NCBI RefSeq assembly: GCF_900626285.1
Contig: NZ_LR131147.1
Coordinates: forward strand, 897,610-961,609
Source: Intestinimonas massiliensis (ex Afouda et al. 2020)
GTDB lineage: Bacteria > Bacillota > Clostridia > Oscillospirales > Oscillospiraceae
DNA: 64,000 bases
Direction: 5' to 3'
Part shown: positions 17,297-24,875 of the stretch, one piece after another
How positions within the stretch are numbered: the first letter of the stretch is position 1
Layout: the number at the start of each line of letters is the position of its first letter
Program-made: the position numbers and the translations under genes
Notes under the pieces: generated by a model
What the model was told of the DNA's origin: nothing
Databases searched by the model: none
What the model saw: only the letters and a program-made list of their open reading frames with translations

Positions 17297-17892
17297 ACAG
17301 GGAACGGATTTTATGCGTCCCTCACGAGGTGCTGGACGCCATGTACATCTCAGAAGACACGATTCCCCGCAATGGCGGGGTCTGGCCGGAGTACGCCGGC
17401 ACCATGCTGGTCTGCGTGGATGGGAAGGAGCGCGGCCTGATCTCCGGCCGACTGCACAATTACTGCTTTCGCGAGGCGGCGGAGTTCGCCAGTCTGGACC
17501 AGCTCCTGTTCGCCATCGAGGACTTCCTGGAGCGGATCGGCACACCGGAGCGGGACACGGCCCTTCGCCGGAAGCTCTGCACGGTGCAGTATAAGCGGAA
17601 GGGCCCGCAGGGAGAAACGGTCCGGCCCAGAGGCAGGCGGATGCCCTACCATACCCCGGAGGATTTTCACGTAAAGGGCGGCGCGCTGGCCAGCTTCTAT
17701 CTCCGGATCTATGGCAGGCGGCACTCCAGCATGCAGGGGGTGATCGGCAGGGCGGCAGGCCAAGCCAGCCTGACCCCGTTCCGCAGCGAGATGGAGCTGA
17801 TGACCCTGATCCGCGGGGCGCTGGAAAACCATACGGATGCGGGACGTCCGCCGCCGGTTGGAGCAGCAGCCGGAAGTTCCGAAGAGAAATAA
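17287..17892 (+). CDS. hypothetical protein, 201 aa
   Basis: ATG 17287, overlapping the upstream gene. The N-terminal 100 residues look like an alpha/beta domain (GTMLVCVDGKERGLISGRL; SLDQLLFAIEDFLERIG). The middle is basic (RGRRMPYHTPEDF) and the C-terminus is Gly/Pro-rich. No family recalled and no membrane segment. The overlap with the 71-aa gene suggests a two-protein unit. Confidence 0.6.
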   Translation: MQVDRERILCVPHEVLDAMYISEDTIPRNGGVWPEYAGTMLVCVDGKERGLISGRLHNYCFREAAEFASLDQLLFAIEDFLERIGTPERDTALRRKLCTVQYKRKGPQGETVRPRGRRMPYHTPEDFHVKGGALASFYLRIYGRRHSSMQGVIGRAAGQASLTPFRSEMELMTLIRGALENHTDAGRPPPVGAAAGSSEEK

Positions 17893-18043
17893 CAGCCATT
17901 GGCTGATACGATATAGATTCCGCCCAAAGGGCACAGGAACACTGCAGCAAACAGGCTGAATGTTGGAGAGGATGCTTTATTGTTAGAATTTTGCAGAAAA
18001 ATAACAAAAACTGGTTGAAACGCCAAAATAGGAGGACTATACT

Positions 18044-19657
18044 ATGGAAAAGACAGTAAAAAAACGGAAATGTACAGGAGGCTTCACCCTAGTGGAGCTC
18101 ATTGTGGTCATCGCAATTCTGGCCATTCTGGCCGGCGTGGGCACGGTGGCCTATACCGGCTATATCAAGGCCGCCAATAAGGGTGTGGACAAACAGCTGA
18201 TTGGCGATCTGATCTATGCGTCCACATTGGCCGATTACGCAAACCCTGGACTGTTTGAAAACAGTGTTGGGATGATCATTCTGTCCACCGATGGAAATCC
18301 GCAGGTGATGGGAAGTACCGATTCCGGAAAATTCCAATCTGCGCTCGAAGACAGCATGGGCGATCTCGACGCGTTGAGTCTGTCGTACAGCGGTTGGGGG
18401 CTGTCCGTTGACAACTTGTCTGCCCGGTTAGAAGAGATTACGGAAACATTCCAAAATGCTGGATTGTATAACGAAGAGACAGGAAAACTCGTCCCCATTG
18501 GCTATGCGGATGTAGCCGAAGAATATTGGGGTTACATGGAGGAGGTCGTCACAGGCGCTTTGGGAAGCACGGATATTCCCGAGGAAAACTTTGAGACTCT
18601 GATGGTGCTGACCTCCTATGTAGTGGCAGATCAGTCGAATGCCAGCTCTATGGGAACCGCCTGGACGAATAGTGCAAATAGTGACCAAACTGATATGGGA
18701 ACGATACTCGGACAGCTGACGCAGACACAATATTCCAACAGTACCGTGGCATCGGCGAGAGTGTTTGCCAGCGAGGGTGCCGCATATGCCAGAAACATGG
18801 CCTTTGCCAGATATCTGGAAAAAAATGCGAGCTATGATGGCGTGGAAGAAGACATCGCAGCCCTCAAAGATGTGATGAATGCGAAAAACTTGACAACCCT
18901 GAGCACGGATGAGAGTTATAGAAACGCCCTGAGTACATATCTGAACACGCCCGTGAGCGGTACGCACTCTCAGGCGTACGTGGACGGCGCGGCATTTTAC
19001 GCCTTTATGGACAGCCTGAATAATCAGTACGGCGGAGATAATATTAGCTTTCCTGAAAATACAAGTGAGGTTCCGACGATTGACAACATGCCGGACAATT
19101 TCTGGGAAGACGGAGCCAGCTATGTGAAGTGGGCGGCCGGCCTTGGCACAGGTCAGGACAGCGTTAAGGACATGCAAGCGGCGCTGATGAACGCATCTGG
19201 CAATGCTGTTATCATCTATGCGGATAAGACCAGCGGTACTCTGCAATTTACAGTCAGCCCAGCCGATGCCAATCCGCAGGACGGCGAGGAAGACAAAGTG
19301 GAGGTGGAAGTTGAAACCCCAACAGAAGCTATTACCGTGACAATAACCGAAGACAGCATTACAGTTAATCCTACGGAAATTAAAACAACAAAAGGAGATA
19401 GGCTCAATTACACTCGGAGTGCGCCCGCGGGTTGGACCTTTGGGACTTGTACCGTCACAAACTCTAATGAAGATGTGTTCTCTGTAACATTCACTAAGAC
19501 CCGGGGTGTGCTTTTGGCCGTGGAACAGCTAGTGTCCACCACCAACACAGAGTATAGTCCAATAGGAACAGCAACACTTACGGTCACTATGACAAACATT
19601 ACTACAGGCGCGGAAAAAACTCTGACCACGACAATTAGTCTGAAGGCGCTCAACTAA
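18044..19657 (+). CDS. large pilin-like protein (537 aa)
   Basis: ATG 18044 after TAGGAGGA. Class III signal: basic leader ending CTGG, then FTLVELIVVIAILAILAG with Glu+5, followed by VAYTGYIKAANKG as in the major pilin. Residues of about 60-400 form a helical, Asn/Ser/Glu-rich region, and the last 150 residues look like one or two beta-sandwich domains (...TLQFTVSPADANPQDG..., ..TATLTVTMTN..). At more than three times pilin size, it could be a tip adhesin or a large pseudopilin. The PilD-processing inference is strong; the role is open. Confidence 0.82.
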   Translation: MEKTVKKRKCTGGFTLVELIVVIAILAILAGVGTVAYTGYIKAANKGVDKQLIGDLIYASTLADYANPGLFENSVGMIILSTDGNPQVMGSTDSGKFQSALEDSMGDLDALSLSYSGWGLSVDNLSARLEEITETFQNAGLYNEETGKLVPIGYADVAEEYWGYMEEVVTGALGSTDIPEENFETLMVLTSYVVADQSNASSMGTAWTNSANSDQTDMGTILGQLTQTQYSNSTVASARVFASEGAAYARNMAFARYLEKNASYDGVEEDIAALKDVMNAKNLTTLSTDESYRNALSTYLNTPVSGTHSQAYVDGAAFYAFMDSLNNQYGGDNISFPENTSEVPTIDNMPDNFWEDGASYVKWAAGLGTGQDSVKDMQAALMNASGNAVIIYADKTSGTLQFTVSPADANPQDGEEDKVEVEVETPTEAITVTITEDSITVNPTEIKTTKGDRLNYTRSAPAGWTFGTCTVTNSNEDVFSVTFTKTRGVLLAVEQLVSTTNTEYSPIGTATLTVTMTNITTGAEKTLTTTISLKALN

Positions 19658-19795
19658 ACTGCTTGGAAAACAGCTTAAATAAAGGAGGGGATATAACAGA
19701 AGGTAACGGCAAACCGACCAAATTGTTTACTGGCAAAGGGGGAGCAAAGCAGAAAACATGATTCACCCATATACCAAACTTTAGGAGGAATTACG

Positions 19796-21160
19796 ATGTT
19801 AAAGAAATTTACTTCCGTACTCATGGCGACCCTTCTGGTCATGTCCTTGACGGTAATGGCAGCTTCAGCGAGCGAAACCGTTATGGATGAGGAGACCGCC
19901 GTAGCTACCGTTACATATGTGATGGATGGTACTACCTATACCGATTCGTATGCGACTTTGGAAGAAGCGTTGGAGAATGCCTATGAGGACGATACGGTAA
20001 AACTGGTGGCCCAGAACTACACGATGACATCTTCTGCCACGGTTCCGTCCAAAGTGACGCTTATTATTCCGACTGCTGCGGATGCCAACGATACGATTAC
20101 CGGGAATAATGTCAGCGGCGCAGTTGCCTCTGGTACCGCCTACGCCACCTTGACCATTCCGGAAAATGTATCTCTGACTGTCAACGGCACTTTGTTGGTG
20201 GCGGGCAATCAGCAGGGCAGCGTGCCCCAGACCGGCTGTCTCACCGGGAACTACGGGAAGATGGTCGTAGACGGTGCGGTCACGCTGAACTCCGGCGCGA
20301 ATCTGCACGCCCGGGGCGAGGTCTCCGGCGCCGGCACCATTACCGCCAAGAGCGGCTCCAATGTCTACCAGTTGTTCCAGATCAACGACTGGCGCGGCGG
20401 TACGGCCACCAGCAGCATCTACAGCAGCGTGTTCCCCTTCAACCTGTACAATGTGGATAACATCACCGCCAAGACTGTGTACGAGTACGGCTCCCATATG
20501 TATGGCCGCTACTATGTGGTCTACACCTTCCTGGGGAGCAGAATCGAGACAAACGAAGCGGCCATGGTTCTGGGCGCCGCCAACGATACGGGCAGCCTGT
20601 TTCGGATGACCAGCTCTGACGCCAGCGTTGTGGTGGAGAACGCCACCGATGTGACCCTGTATGGCAACGTCTCCACGGGCCCCCTGACCATCATCTTCAA
20701 CACCATTTTTGGCCGGGTCAATCTGACCACGGAAAACATGACCTGCCCCATCTACAACATGAATGTTGTTGTGGAGAATGGCGGCAGCCTCACGATTACG
20801 GACTCCCTGAAGTTCCTGCCCGGCGCTTCCCTGAGCGTTTCCAGCGGCGGAGAGCTGGCGGTTGCCAGCGGTAAGTCGGCTTACTTCTACGCTGTGGACG
20901 ATTACAGCAGCGACTACTATTGGCAGAACCGCGCCTCCGTGGGCGACACGGACGCGGCGCTGAACGCCACTCTGGGCTCCTCTGTTTCCGGCGTCATTGC
21001 CAGCAGCGATGATACCATGAGCAATATCACCATCGCCGGTATTTCTCCCACCGCTACCGGAACGGATATCGTGAAGGAGGCCACTCAGTCCAATACGAGC
21101 ACCACGATTGTGGATGTCACCTTCTATACCTACACCGCTACTGCGGCTTCCGCCGAGTAA
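19796..21160 (+). CDS. secreted repetitive beta-rich protein
   Basis: 454 aa, ATG 19796 with TAGGAGGAATTACG just upstream. A Sec signal peptide (about residues 1-26, ending AASAS) precedes a Thr/Ser/Asn/Gly-rich body with short repeating strands (LTVNGTLLVAG, MVVDGAVTLNSGANL, VVVENGGSLTITDSL), suggesting a beta-solenoid such as a polymorphic adhesin or carbohydrate-active fold. No SLH, LPXTG or C-terminal membrane anchor is seen. It lies 138 bases after the large pilin-like gene and may be presented by it; that is speculation. Confidence 0.75.
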   Translation: MLKKFTSVLMATLLVMSLTVMAASASETVMDEETAVATVTYVMDGTTYTDSYATLEEALENAYEDDTVKLVAQNYTMTSSATVPSKVTLIIPTAADANDTITGNNVSGAVASGTAYATLTIPENVSLTVNGTLLVAGNQQGSVPQTGCLTGNYGKMVVDGAVTLNSGANLHARGEVSGAGTITAKSGSNVYQLFQINDWRGGTATSSIYSSVFPFNLYNVDNITAKTVYEYGSHMYGRYYVVYTFLGSRIETNEAAMVLGAANDTGSLFRMTSSDASVVVENATDVTLYGNVSTGPLTIIFNTIFGRVNLTTENMTCPIYNMNVVVENGGSLTITDSLKFLPGASLSVSSGGELAVASGKSAYFYAVDDYSSDYYWQNRASVGDTDAALNATLGSSVSGVIASSDDTMSNITIAGISPTATGTDIVKEATQSNTSTTIVDVTFYTYTATAASAE

Positions 21161-21170
21161 ACATCGACTT

Positions 21171-21236
21171 GGACGCTCCGGGCTTCGCCCGGAGCGTCCG
21201 GCCATGGGCCCCGCTTCCTGGGGGACCCGTGGCCGG
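21171..21236 (+). repeat. tandem-hairpin intergenic repeat, copy B
   Basis: Stem 1 has 13-base perfect arms (21171-21183 and 21187-21199) with a TTC loop; stem 2 pairs 21198-21208 with 21226-21236. It shares with copy A the 24-base core (21187-21210, one mismatch) and the overlap between the stem arms. It lies right after the secreted-protein gene and could also end its transcript, although no T-run follows. Confidence 0.65.
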
Positions 21237-21323
21237 GCGGTTCATCCGGTATGTGGGCGCAGGGATAGAAGCGGCAAATGGATTCTCATAACCCAATATT
21301 TTACAGAAAAAGGAGCGACCCAC

Positions 21324-21539
21324 ATGATTGTCGATACAGAGAATTTGATTTCCATAACAGAGGCCAATCAAAATTTTTCCAGGGTAGCCCGGCTGGTGGA
21401 CGAGCGCGGCTCCGCCGTGATCCTGAAAAACAACGTGCCGCGCTACCTGATTACGGACCTGCAAAGTGCGGAGGCAGCCCGCGGCGGCGAGGCGCTGGAA
21501 GTCTCCATCCACATCACAGGCAAAGGGCGCGGCTGGTAA
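21324..21539 (+). CDS. Phd/YefM-type antitoxin, no partner seen
   Basis: 71 aa, ATG 21324 after AAAAGGAG. The sequence ISITEANQNFSRVARLVDE followed by AVILKNNVPRYLITD is the classic Phd/YefM fold that binds DNA and neutralises a Doc or RelE/Txe toxin. No toxin-like frame lies on either side: upstream is the repeat, and 17 bases downstream a WYL regulator begins. It is therefore an orphan antitoxin or has been reused as a regulator. Confidence 0.8.
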   Translation: MIVDTENLISITEANQNFSRVARLVDERGSAVILKNNVPRYLITDLQSAEAARGGEALEVSIHITGKGRGW

Positions 21540-21556
21540 GACCGGGGAATCAGCAC

Positions 21557-22516
21557 ATGAAAAACGAATCACAGAAACGCATTTTATATCTCTTGGAATA
21601 TCTGTATCAGGAGACAGACGAGGATCATCCCGTCTCCGCCCAGGATATCATCGCCCATTGGCGAAGGAAGGGGATCGAGGCGGGCCGCAAGAGCGTCTAT
21701 GGGGACATCGCCGCCCTGACGGAAGCGGGTGTGGATATCCTCTGTGACAAGAGCACCCAGAACCGCTATGCCATCGGGAACCGCCTGTTTGAGCTCCCGG
21801 AGCTGAAGCTGCTGGCAAACGCGGTGGAGTCCTCCCGGTTCATCACCGAAAAAAAGAGCGCCGCCCTGATTCAAAAGCTGGGCCAGCTCACCAGCCGGGC
21901 CCAAGCGGACCAGCTGAACCGCCCCATCTATATGGACGGGACGGCAAAGCCCAAAAATGAGACCATCTATTACAGCGTGGACGCCATCCAGACCGCAATT
22001 CAGGAGCACCGGCAGATTATCTTCCAGTATTATGAGTACACGCCCAAGAAGGAGAAGATCCTCAAGCACGGCGGCTTCCGATACAAATTCAGCCCCTACG
22101 CCCTGATCTGGGACCGGGACTTTTATTACGCCGTGGGCTGGTCCGAGAAGCACGGGAAGCTGGGCCAGTTCCGGGTGGACCGCATGGCCGGCGTAGAGCG
22201 GACGGACGAGCCCGCCGTACCCCAGGGCGATTTTGCTCCGGCGGCCTATGTACAGAAGGTGTTCGGCATGTACCCGGATGACCTTCAGACGGTGGAGCTC
22301 CTCAGCGAGAACAGCATGATGCGCAGCGTGGTGGACCGCTTTGGGGAATCCGTACATACCGAACCGGCAGACGGCGGGCACTTCCGCGCCATCGTGGAGG
22401 TGGCCCCCAGCCCGCCCTTCTTCGCCTGGGTCTTTACCTTCGGCGGGAAAATCCGAATCACCGGTCCGGAGAACGTGCTGGATGAAATGCGGGAAATGGC
22501 AGCGTGGCTGCAATAA
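21557..22516 (+). CDS. WYL-domain transcriptional regulator
   Basis: 319 aa, ATG 21557. An N-terminal winged-helix region (residues 1-70, RILYLLEYLYQ...SVYGDIAALTEAG) is followed by a WYL domain (IIFQYYEYTPKKEKI...FSPYALIWDRDFYYAVGWSE) and a C-terminal dimerisation extension. WYL proteins sense nucleic acid or nucleotide ligands and often control defence or stress loci. It sits between the Phd gene and the XRE/ImmA cassette, and a terminator follows its stop. Confidence 0.9.
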   Translation: MKNESQKRILYLLEYLYQETDEDHPVSAQDIIAHWRRKGIEAGRKSVYGDIAALTEAGVDILCDKSTQNRYAIGNRLFELPELKLLANAVESSRFITEKKSAALIQKLGQLTSRAQADQLNRPIYMDGTAKPKNETIYYSVDAIQTAIQEHRQIIFQYYEYTPKKEKILKHGGFRYKFSPYALIWDRDFYYAVGWSEKHGKLGQFRVDRMAGVERTDEPAVPQGDFAPAAYVQKVFGMYPDDLQTVELLSENSMMRSVVDRFGESVHTEPADGGHFRAIVEVAPSPPFFAWVFTFGGKIRITGPENVLDEMREMAAWLQ

Positions 22517-22523
22517 AAATCCG

Positions 22524-22555
22524 GGAGGTGTTCCCAAATGGGGACACCTCCTTTT
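22524..22555 (+). terminator. intrinsic terminator after the WYL gene
   Basis: Twelve-base arms (22524-22535 and 22540-22551, one G-T pair) with an AAAT loop, followed by TTTT. It begins 8 bases after the stop codon. Confidence 0.8.
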
Positions 22556-22575
22556 CTGCGCCTTGATAATAGAAC

Positions 22576-22620
22576 AAATGTACGGTATAATGCGGGTAAC
22601 TGTTCTCAGAAAAGAGAACA
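22576..22620 (+). promoter_or_regulatory. -10 box and inverted-repeat operator of the XRE/ImmA cassette
   Basis: TATAAT at 22576-22581 is followed by TGTTCTC (22601-22607), six bases, and GAGAACA (22614-22620). The -35 region is weak (about 22553-22558). The repeat covers the presumed early transcribed region and recurs at 23648-23667, so it is likely the binding site of the XRE protein encoded just downstream. Confidence 0.7.
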
Positions 22621-22639
22621 AAAGAAACGGGGTGAATTT

Positions 22640-23011
22640 ATGGAGTGGACCTTTGGCAGTTTTATACGGGAACGGCGGAAGGAAAAGGGGCTTTCGCTTC
22701 GGGAACAGGCCGCGCGGCTCGGGCTCTCTGCCGTCTATATGAGCAACATCGAGACGGGCCGGCGGGCCGCCCCCACCCAGGAGTACCTGGACAGGATGGC
22801 GGCGGAGTTTGCACTGGACAAGGAGGAATATGAACAGTTTCTGGATCTGGCGGCGAAGTCGAAGCGCCAGCGGGTGTCCTCAGACCTGCCGGAGTACATC
22901 ATGGAACGGGACATCGTCCGCGCCGCCCTGCGCACCGCGAAGGAGGTGGACGCTACGGACGAGGAATGGCAGGAGTTTATAGACCGCATTACCAGACGGG
23001 AACGAAAGTGA
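22640..23011 (+). CDS. XRE-family transcriptional regulator
   Basis: 123 aa from ATG 22640 (GGGGTGA upstream). The helix-turn-helix is at about residues 8-62 (FIRERRKEKGLSLREQAARLGLS...YMSNIETGRR), with a helical C-terminal part. It is followed after 12 bases by an ImmA/IrrE-type protease, the arrangement of phage and ICE repressor/anti-repressor pairs such as ImmR-ImmA. Probably autoregulated through the 22601-22620 inverted repeat. Confidence 0.9.
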   Translation: MEWTFGSFIRERRKEKGLSLREQAARLGLSAVYMSNIETGRRAAPTQEYLDRMAAEFALDKEEYEQFLDLAAKSKRQRVSSDLPEYIMERDIVRAALRTAKEVDATDEEWQEFIDRITRRERK

Positions 23012-23023
23012 GGTGGGCGGAAG

Positions 23024-23626
23024 ATGTCAAGGCTCTATTACAGTGAACAGACATTTGAAAGCATCGCCCGCCGTGTACTCACCGGTTATAACAGCAAACT
23101 CTATTATGGCCCTCCGGCCGCCATCCCGATTGAGAATCTGATCGAGGCCCACGGACTCACGCTGGAGTATCAGTATCTGCGCAAGAACGGACGTATCCTG
23201 GGCAAGACCATCTTTGACAGCGGGCTGGAGGCAATCTACGACATGGAGCGCCATGAATATACGCTGTTCCCGGTGCGGGCGGGGACGATTCTCATTGATG
23301 CTTCTCTCTGCGAGGAAGACGCCGGAACGGGCCGTTTTCGGTTTACCTGTGCCCATGAACTGGCCCACTGGATTTTGCACAAGAAGCTCTACTTGGGCAC
23401 TGGGGAAAGCGCCGCTCTGGCAGCCGCTGCGGAGGAAACGGATATGGAGGTACAGGCCAACATGCTGGGCTCCGCCCTGCTTATGCCTATGGCGCAGGTG
23501 AAGCGGTGCTTTTACCGGCTTCGGGCAGGCCGGACGGCCAGCCAGATCGTTGCGGACATGGCGGAGGTCTTCCAGGTCTCCCGTCAGGCCATGCGCATCC
23601 GCCTGCAGGGGCATAACCTGCTTTGA
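23024..23626 (+). CDS. ImmA/IrrE-family metallopeptidase
   Basis: 200 aa, ATG 23024 after GAGGTGGGCGG. It holds the zinc motif HELAH (H111, E112, H115) in FTCAHELAHWILHK, and the C-terminal region EVQANMLGSALLMP typical of the family. Members cleave a partner XRE repressor, releasing its operon on damage or another signal. The upstream XRE protein is the likely substrate (inference from gene order). Confidence 0.92.
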   Translation: MSRLYYSEQTFESIARRVLTGYNSKLYYGPPAAIPIENLIEAHGLTLEYQYLRKNGRILGKTIFDSGLEAIYDMERHEYTLFPVRAGTILIDASLCEEDAGTGRFRFTCAHELAHWILHKKLYLGTGESAALAAAAEETDMEVQANMLGSALLMPMAQVKRCFYRLRAGRTASQIVADMAEVFQVSRQAMRIRLQGHNLL

Positions 23627-23647
23627 ATGGAAATATTTTTGGGCTTT

Positions 23648-23667
23648 TGTTCTCAAAAAAGAGAACA
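23648..23667 (+). promoter_or_regulatory. second copy of the XRE operator
   Basis: TGTTCTC, six A bases, GAGAACA: both half-sites equal those at 22601-22620, with one base different in the spacer. It lies between the ImmA stop and the zinc-ribbon gene at 23683, so that gene is probably under the same repressor. Confidence 0.7.
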
Positions 23668-23682
23668 CACGGAGGATAGAGA

Positions 23683-23877
23683 ATGCCTATGAAAGAGAGA
23701 GACGCCCAGGCGGTGAGATGCCCCGTCTGCCACAAGGGCAGGGTCATTGACGCCGCATCGGGAACCGATATATCGAGAATCCAACTCTATGGACCGCGAC
23801 AGGCGGCAAAAGCCGAGTGGTTCACAAAATGCCCCAAGTGCGGAGAGCAGATCGGGATCGCTTTCCGAACCAACTGA
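23683..23877 (+). CDS. small zinc-ribbon protein
   Basis: 64 aa, ATG 23683 with GGAGG spaced 7 bases. Two CPxC knuckles (CPVC near residue 13, CPKC near residue 51) make one zinc ribbon. Such proteins are common in clostridial mobile regions, and their role is not known. An operator copy sits directly upstream and a strong terminator follows. Confidence 0.75.
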   Translation: MPMKERDAQAVRCPVCHKGRVIDAASGTDISRIQLYGPRQAAKAEWFTKCPKCGEQIGIAFRTN

Positions 23878-23984
23878 ATCCCTGAGCAGCAGTGGACAGG
23901 AGGCGGGAACGCCCCTGGCCCTCCCTCAAACCAATCATACTTCGTCAAGCGCATCAGCCGTTCCCCGTTGTGTGGAACGCGCTC

Positions 23985-24032
23985 GGAGCCTTACAAGTAG
24001 CTTTTTAGCTATGCGTAAGGCTCCGTTTTTTT
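23985..24032 (+). terminator. strong intrinsic terminator
   Basis: Ten-base perfect arms (23985-23994 and 24015-24024) with an inner TAGCT/AGCTA pairing, then G and seven Ts (24026-24032). It ends the XRE/ImmA/zinc-ribbon unit. The 290-base gap to the next gene otherwise holds only a possible 14-codon leader (24072-24116) and an inverted repeat. Confidence 0.85.
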
Positions 24033-24123
24033 GTGTCTTTTCTGCCTAGCTAAAGGGCGGAAAGGATCAAAATGCAGGGTCGCCGCTGGCTTCCATATAT
24101 ATCCAAATACCCGTGAGCTCCAG

Positions 24124-24154
24124 TCTCAGACCGCGCTTCCCCAAAAATCTGAGA
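24124..24154 (+). promoter_or_regulatory. inverted repeat upstream of the second XRE gene
   Basis: TCTCAGA (24124-24130) and TCTGAGA (24148-24154) are separated by 17 bases, 15 bases before the start codon. This is a plausible operator for the XRE protein that follows, or a leader hairpin. Confidence 0.4.
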
Positions 24155-24169
24155 TTGGAGATCAAAGAG

Positions 24170-24493
24170 ATGAAAACGAAAAGTTCGGAATCTGCAACCA
24201 AACACACAGGCTACGACCTGTCCGCCTGCGGCGGGCGGATTCGTCAGCTTCGCAAGACCTATGGCTATACTCAGGAGGGGCTGGCAGATCTGCTGGGGAT
24301 CGACCGCAGTTACCTGAGCCGAATTGAGGCTGGGACGAAGGGGTGCTCCGTAGACCTGTTCATTGCCTTGGCGGATGTGTTCCACACCTCGCTGGATCAT
24401 TTGATTCTGGGTGCCGCCCCCCAGGAGGGAACGCTGAAGGACGAGGTACATGCCCTGATTGGGAAGCTGGTCCAGTTGGAGAAACAGCTCTGA
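24170..24493 (+). CDS. XRE-family regulator
   Basis: 107 aa from ATG 24170. Helix-turn-helix at about residues 20-75 (IRQLRKTYGYTQEGLADLLGIDRSYLSRIE split over two helices), then a helical dimerisation tail (DEVHALIGKLVQLEKQ). It stands alone between a terminator and a 380-base gap and is the nearest regulator to the helicase/recombinase block, so it may control that block. Confidence 0.88.
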   Translation: MKTKSSESATKHTGYDLSACGGRIRQLRKTYGYTQEGLADLLGIDRSYLSRIEAGTKGCSVDLFIALADVFHTSLDHLILGAAPQEGTLKDEVHALIGKLVQLEKQL

Positions 24494-24875
24494 CGTGTCT
24501 AATTGTCACTGGAAAGTGTCCATTGCTCTCTAAAAAACCATCCCGCTTTGCGTTACACTGAATCTGCCAGCCGGGGAAGCCGGCGGCGGGTACTTTGATA
24601 ACTTCATACCAGCAGTACGGATCACCACACGGACAGACGCACAGTGCGCGCCACGACCCGGAGGGGAGGCTGCCTCCTCTCCGGCGAGCGATCCAGCCTG
24701 TGCGAAACAGCCCCGGCAAGGCTGTTTTTCATCCCCTGGGTTGAAAGCAGTAAAGGCCCACGGAATGTGCCCGTGAAGGTCCGCCAATCCTTGTCCGTGC
24801 TGTTCCCAACCTCATCGGGGGGCGAGCTGCAAATACGATGGGGAACAGAAAAATACTTATAAGGGGAATTTACGG
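24494..24875. other. 382-base gap with two hairpins
   Basis: No convincing gene. A 12-13-bp hairpin (24658-24684, one G-T pair) and an 8-bp stem followed by Ts (24705-24727, then TT) lie in the middle. The second looks like a short terminator or attenuator about 150 bases before the helicase start. AAGGGGAA at 24861-24868 is the helicase ribosome-binding site. No promoter stands out. Confidence 0.45.

Noticed and set aside
21324..22516. A type II toxin-antitoxin pair.
   Set aside because: Only the Phd-like antitoxin is visible; the following protein is a WYL regulator, not a Doc, RelE or Txe toxin.
24072..24116. A 14-codon leader peptide ahead of the second XRE gene.
   Set aside because: It has an AAAGGA site but no regulatory codon run, and it ends before the inverted repeat; too little to call.
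24360..24719. Minus-strand frame with a CPCGDPYCWYE stretch, overlapping the XRE gene and the gap after it.
   Set aside because: Half of it lies opposite the XRE gene, it has no start signal, and a single Cys-rich stretch is weak evidence.
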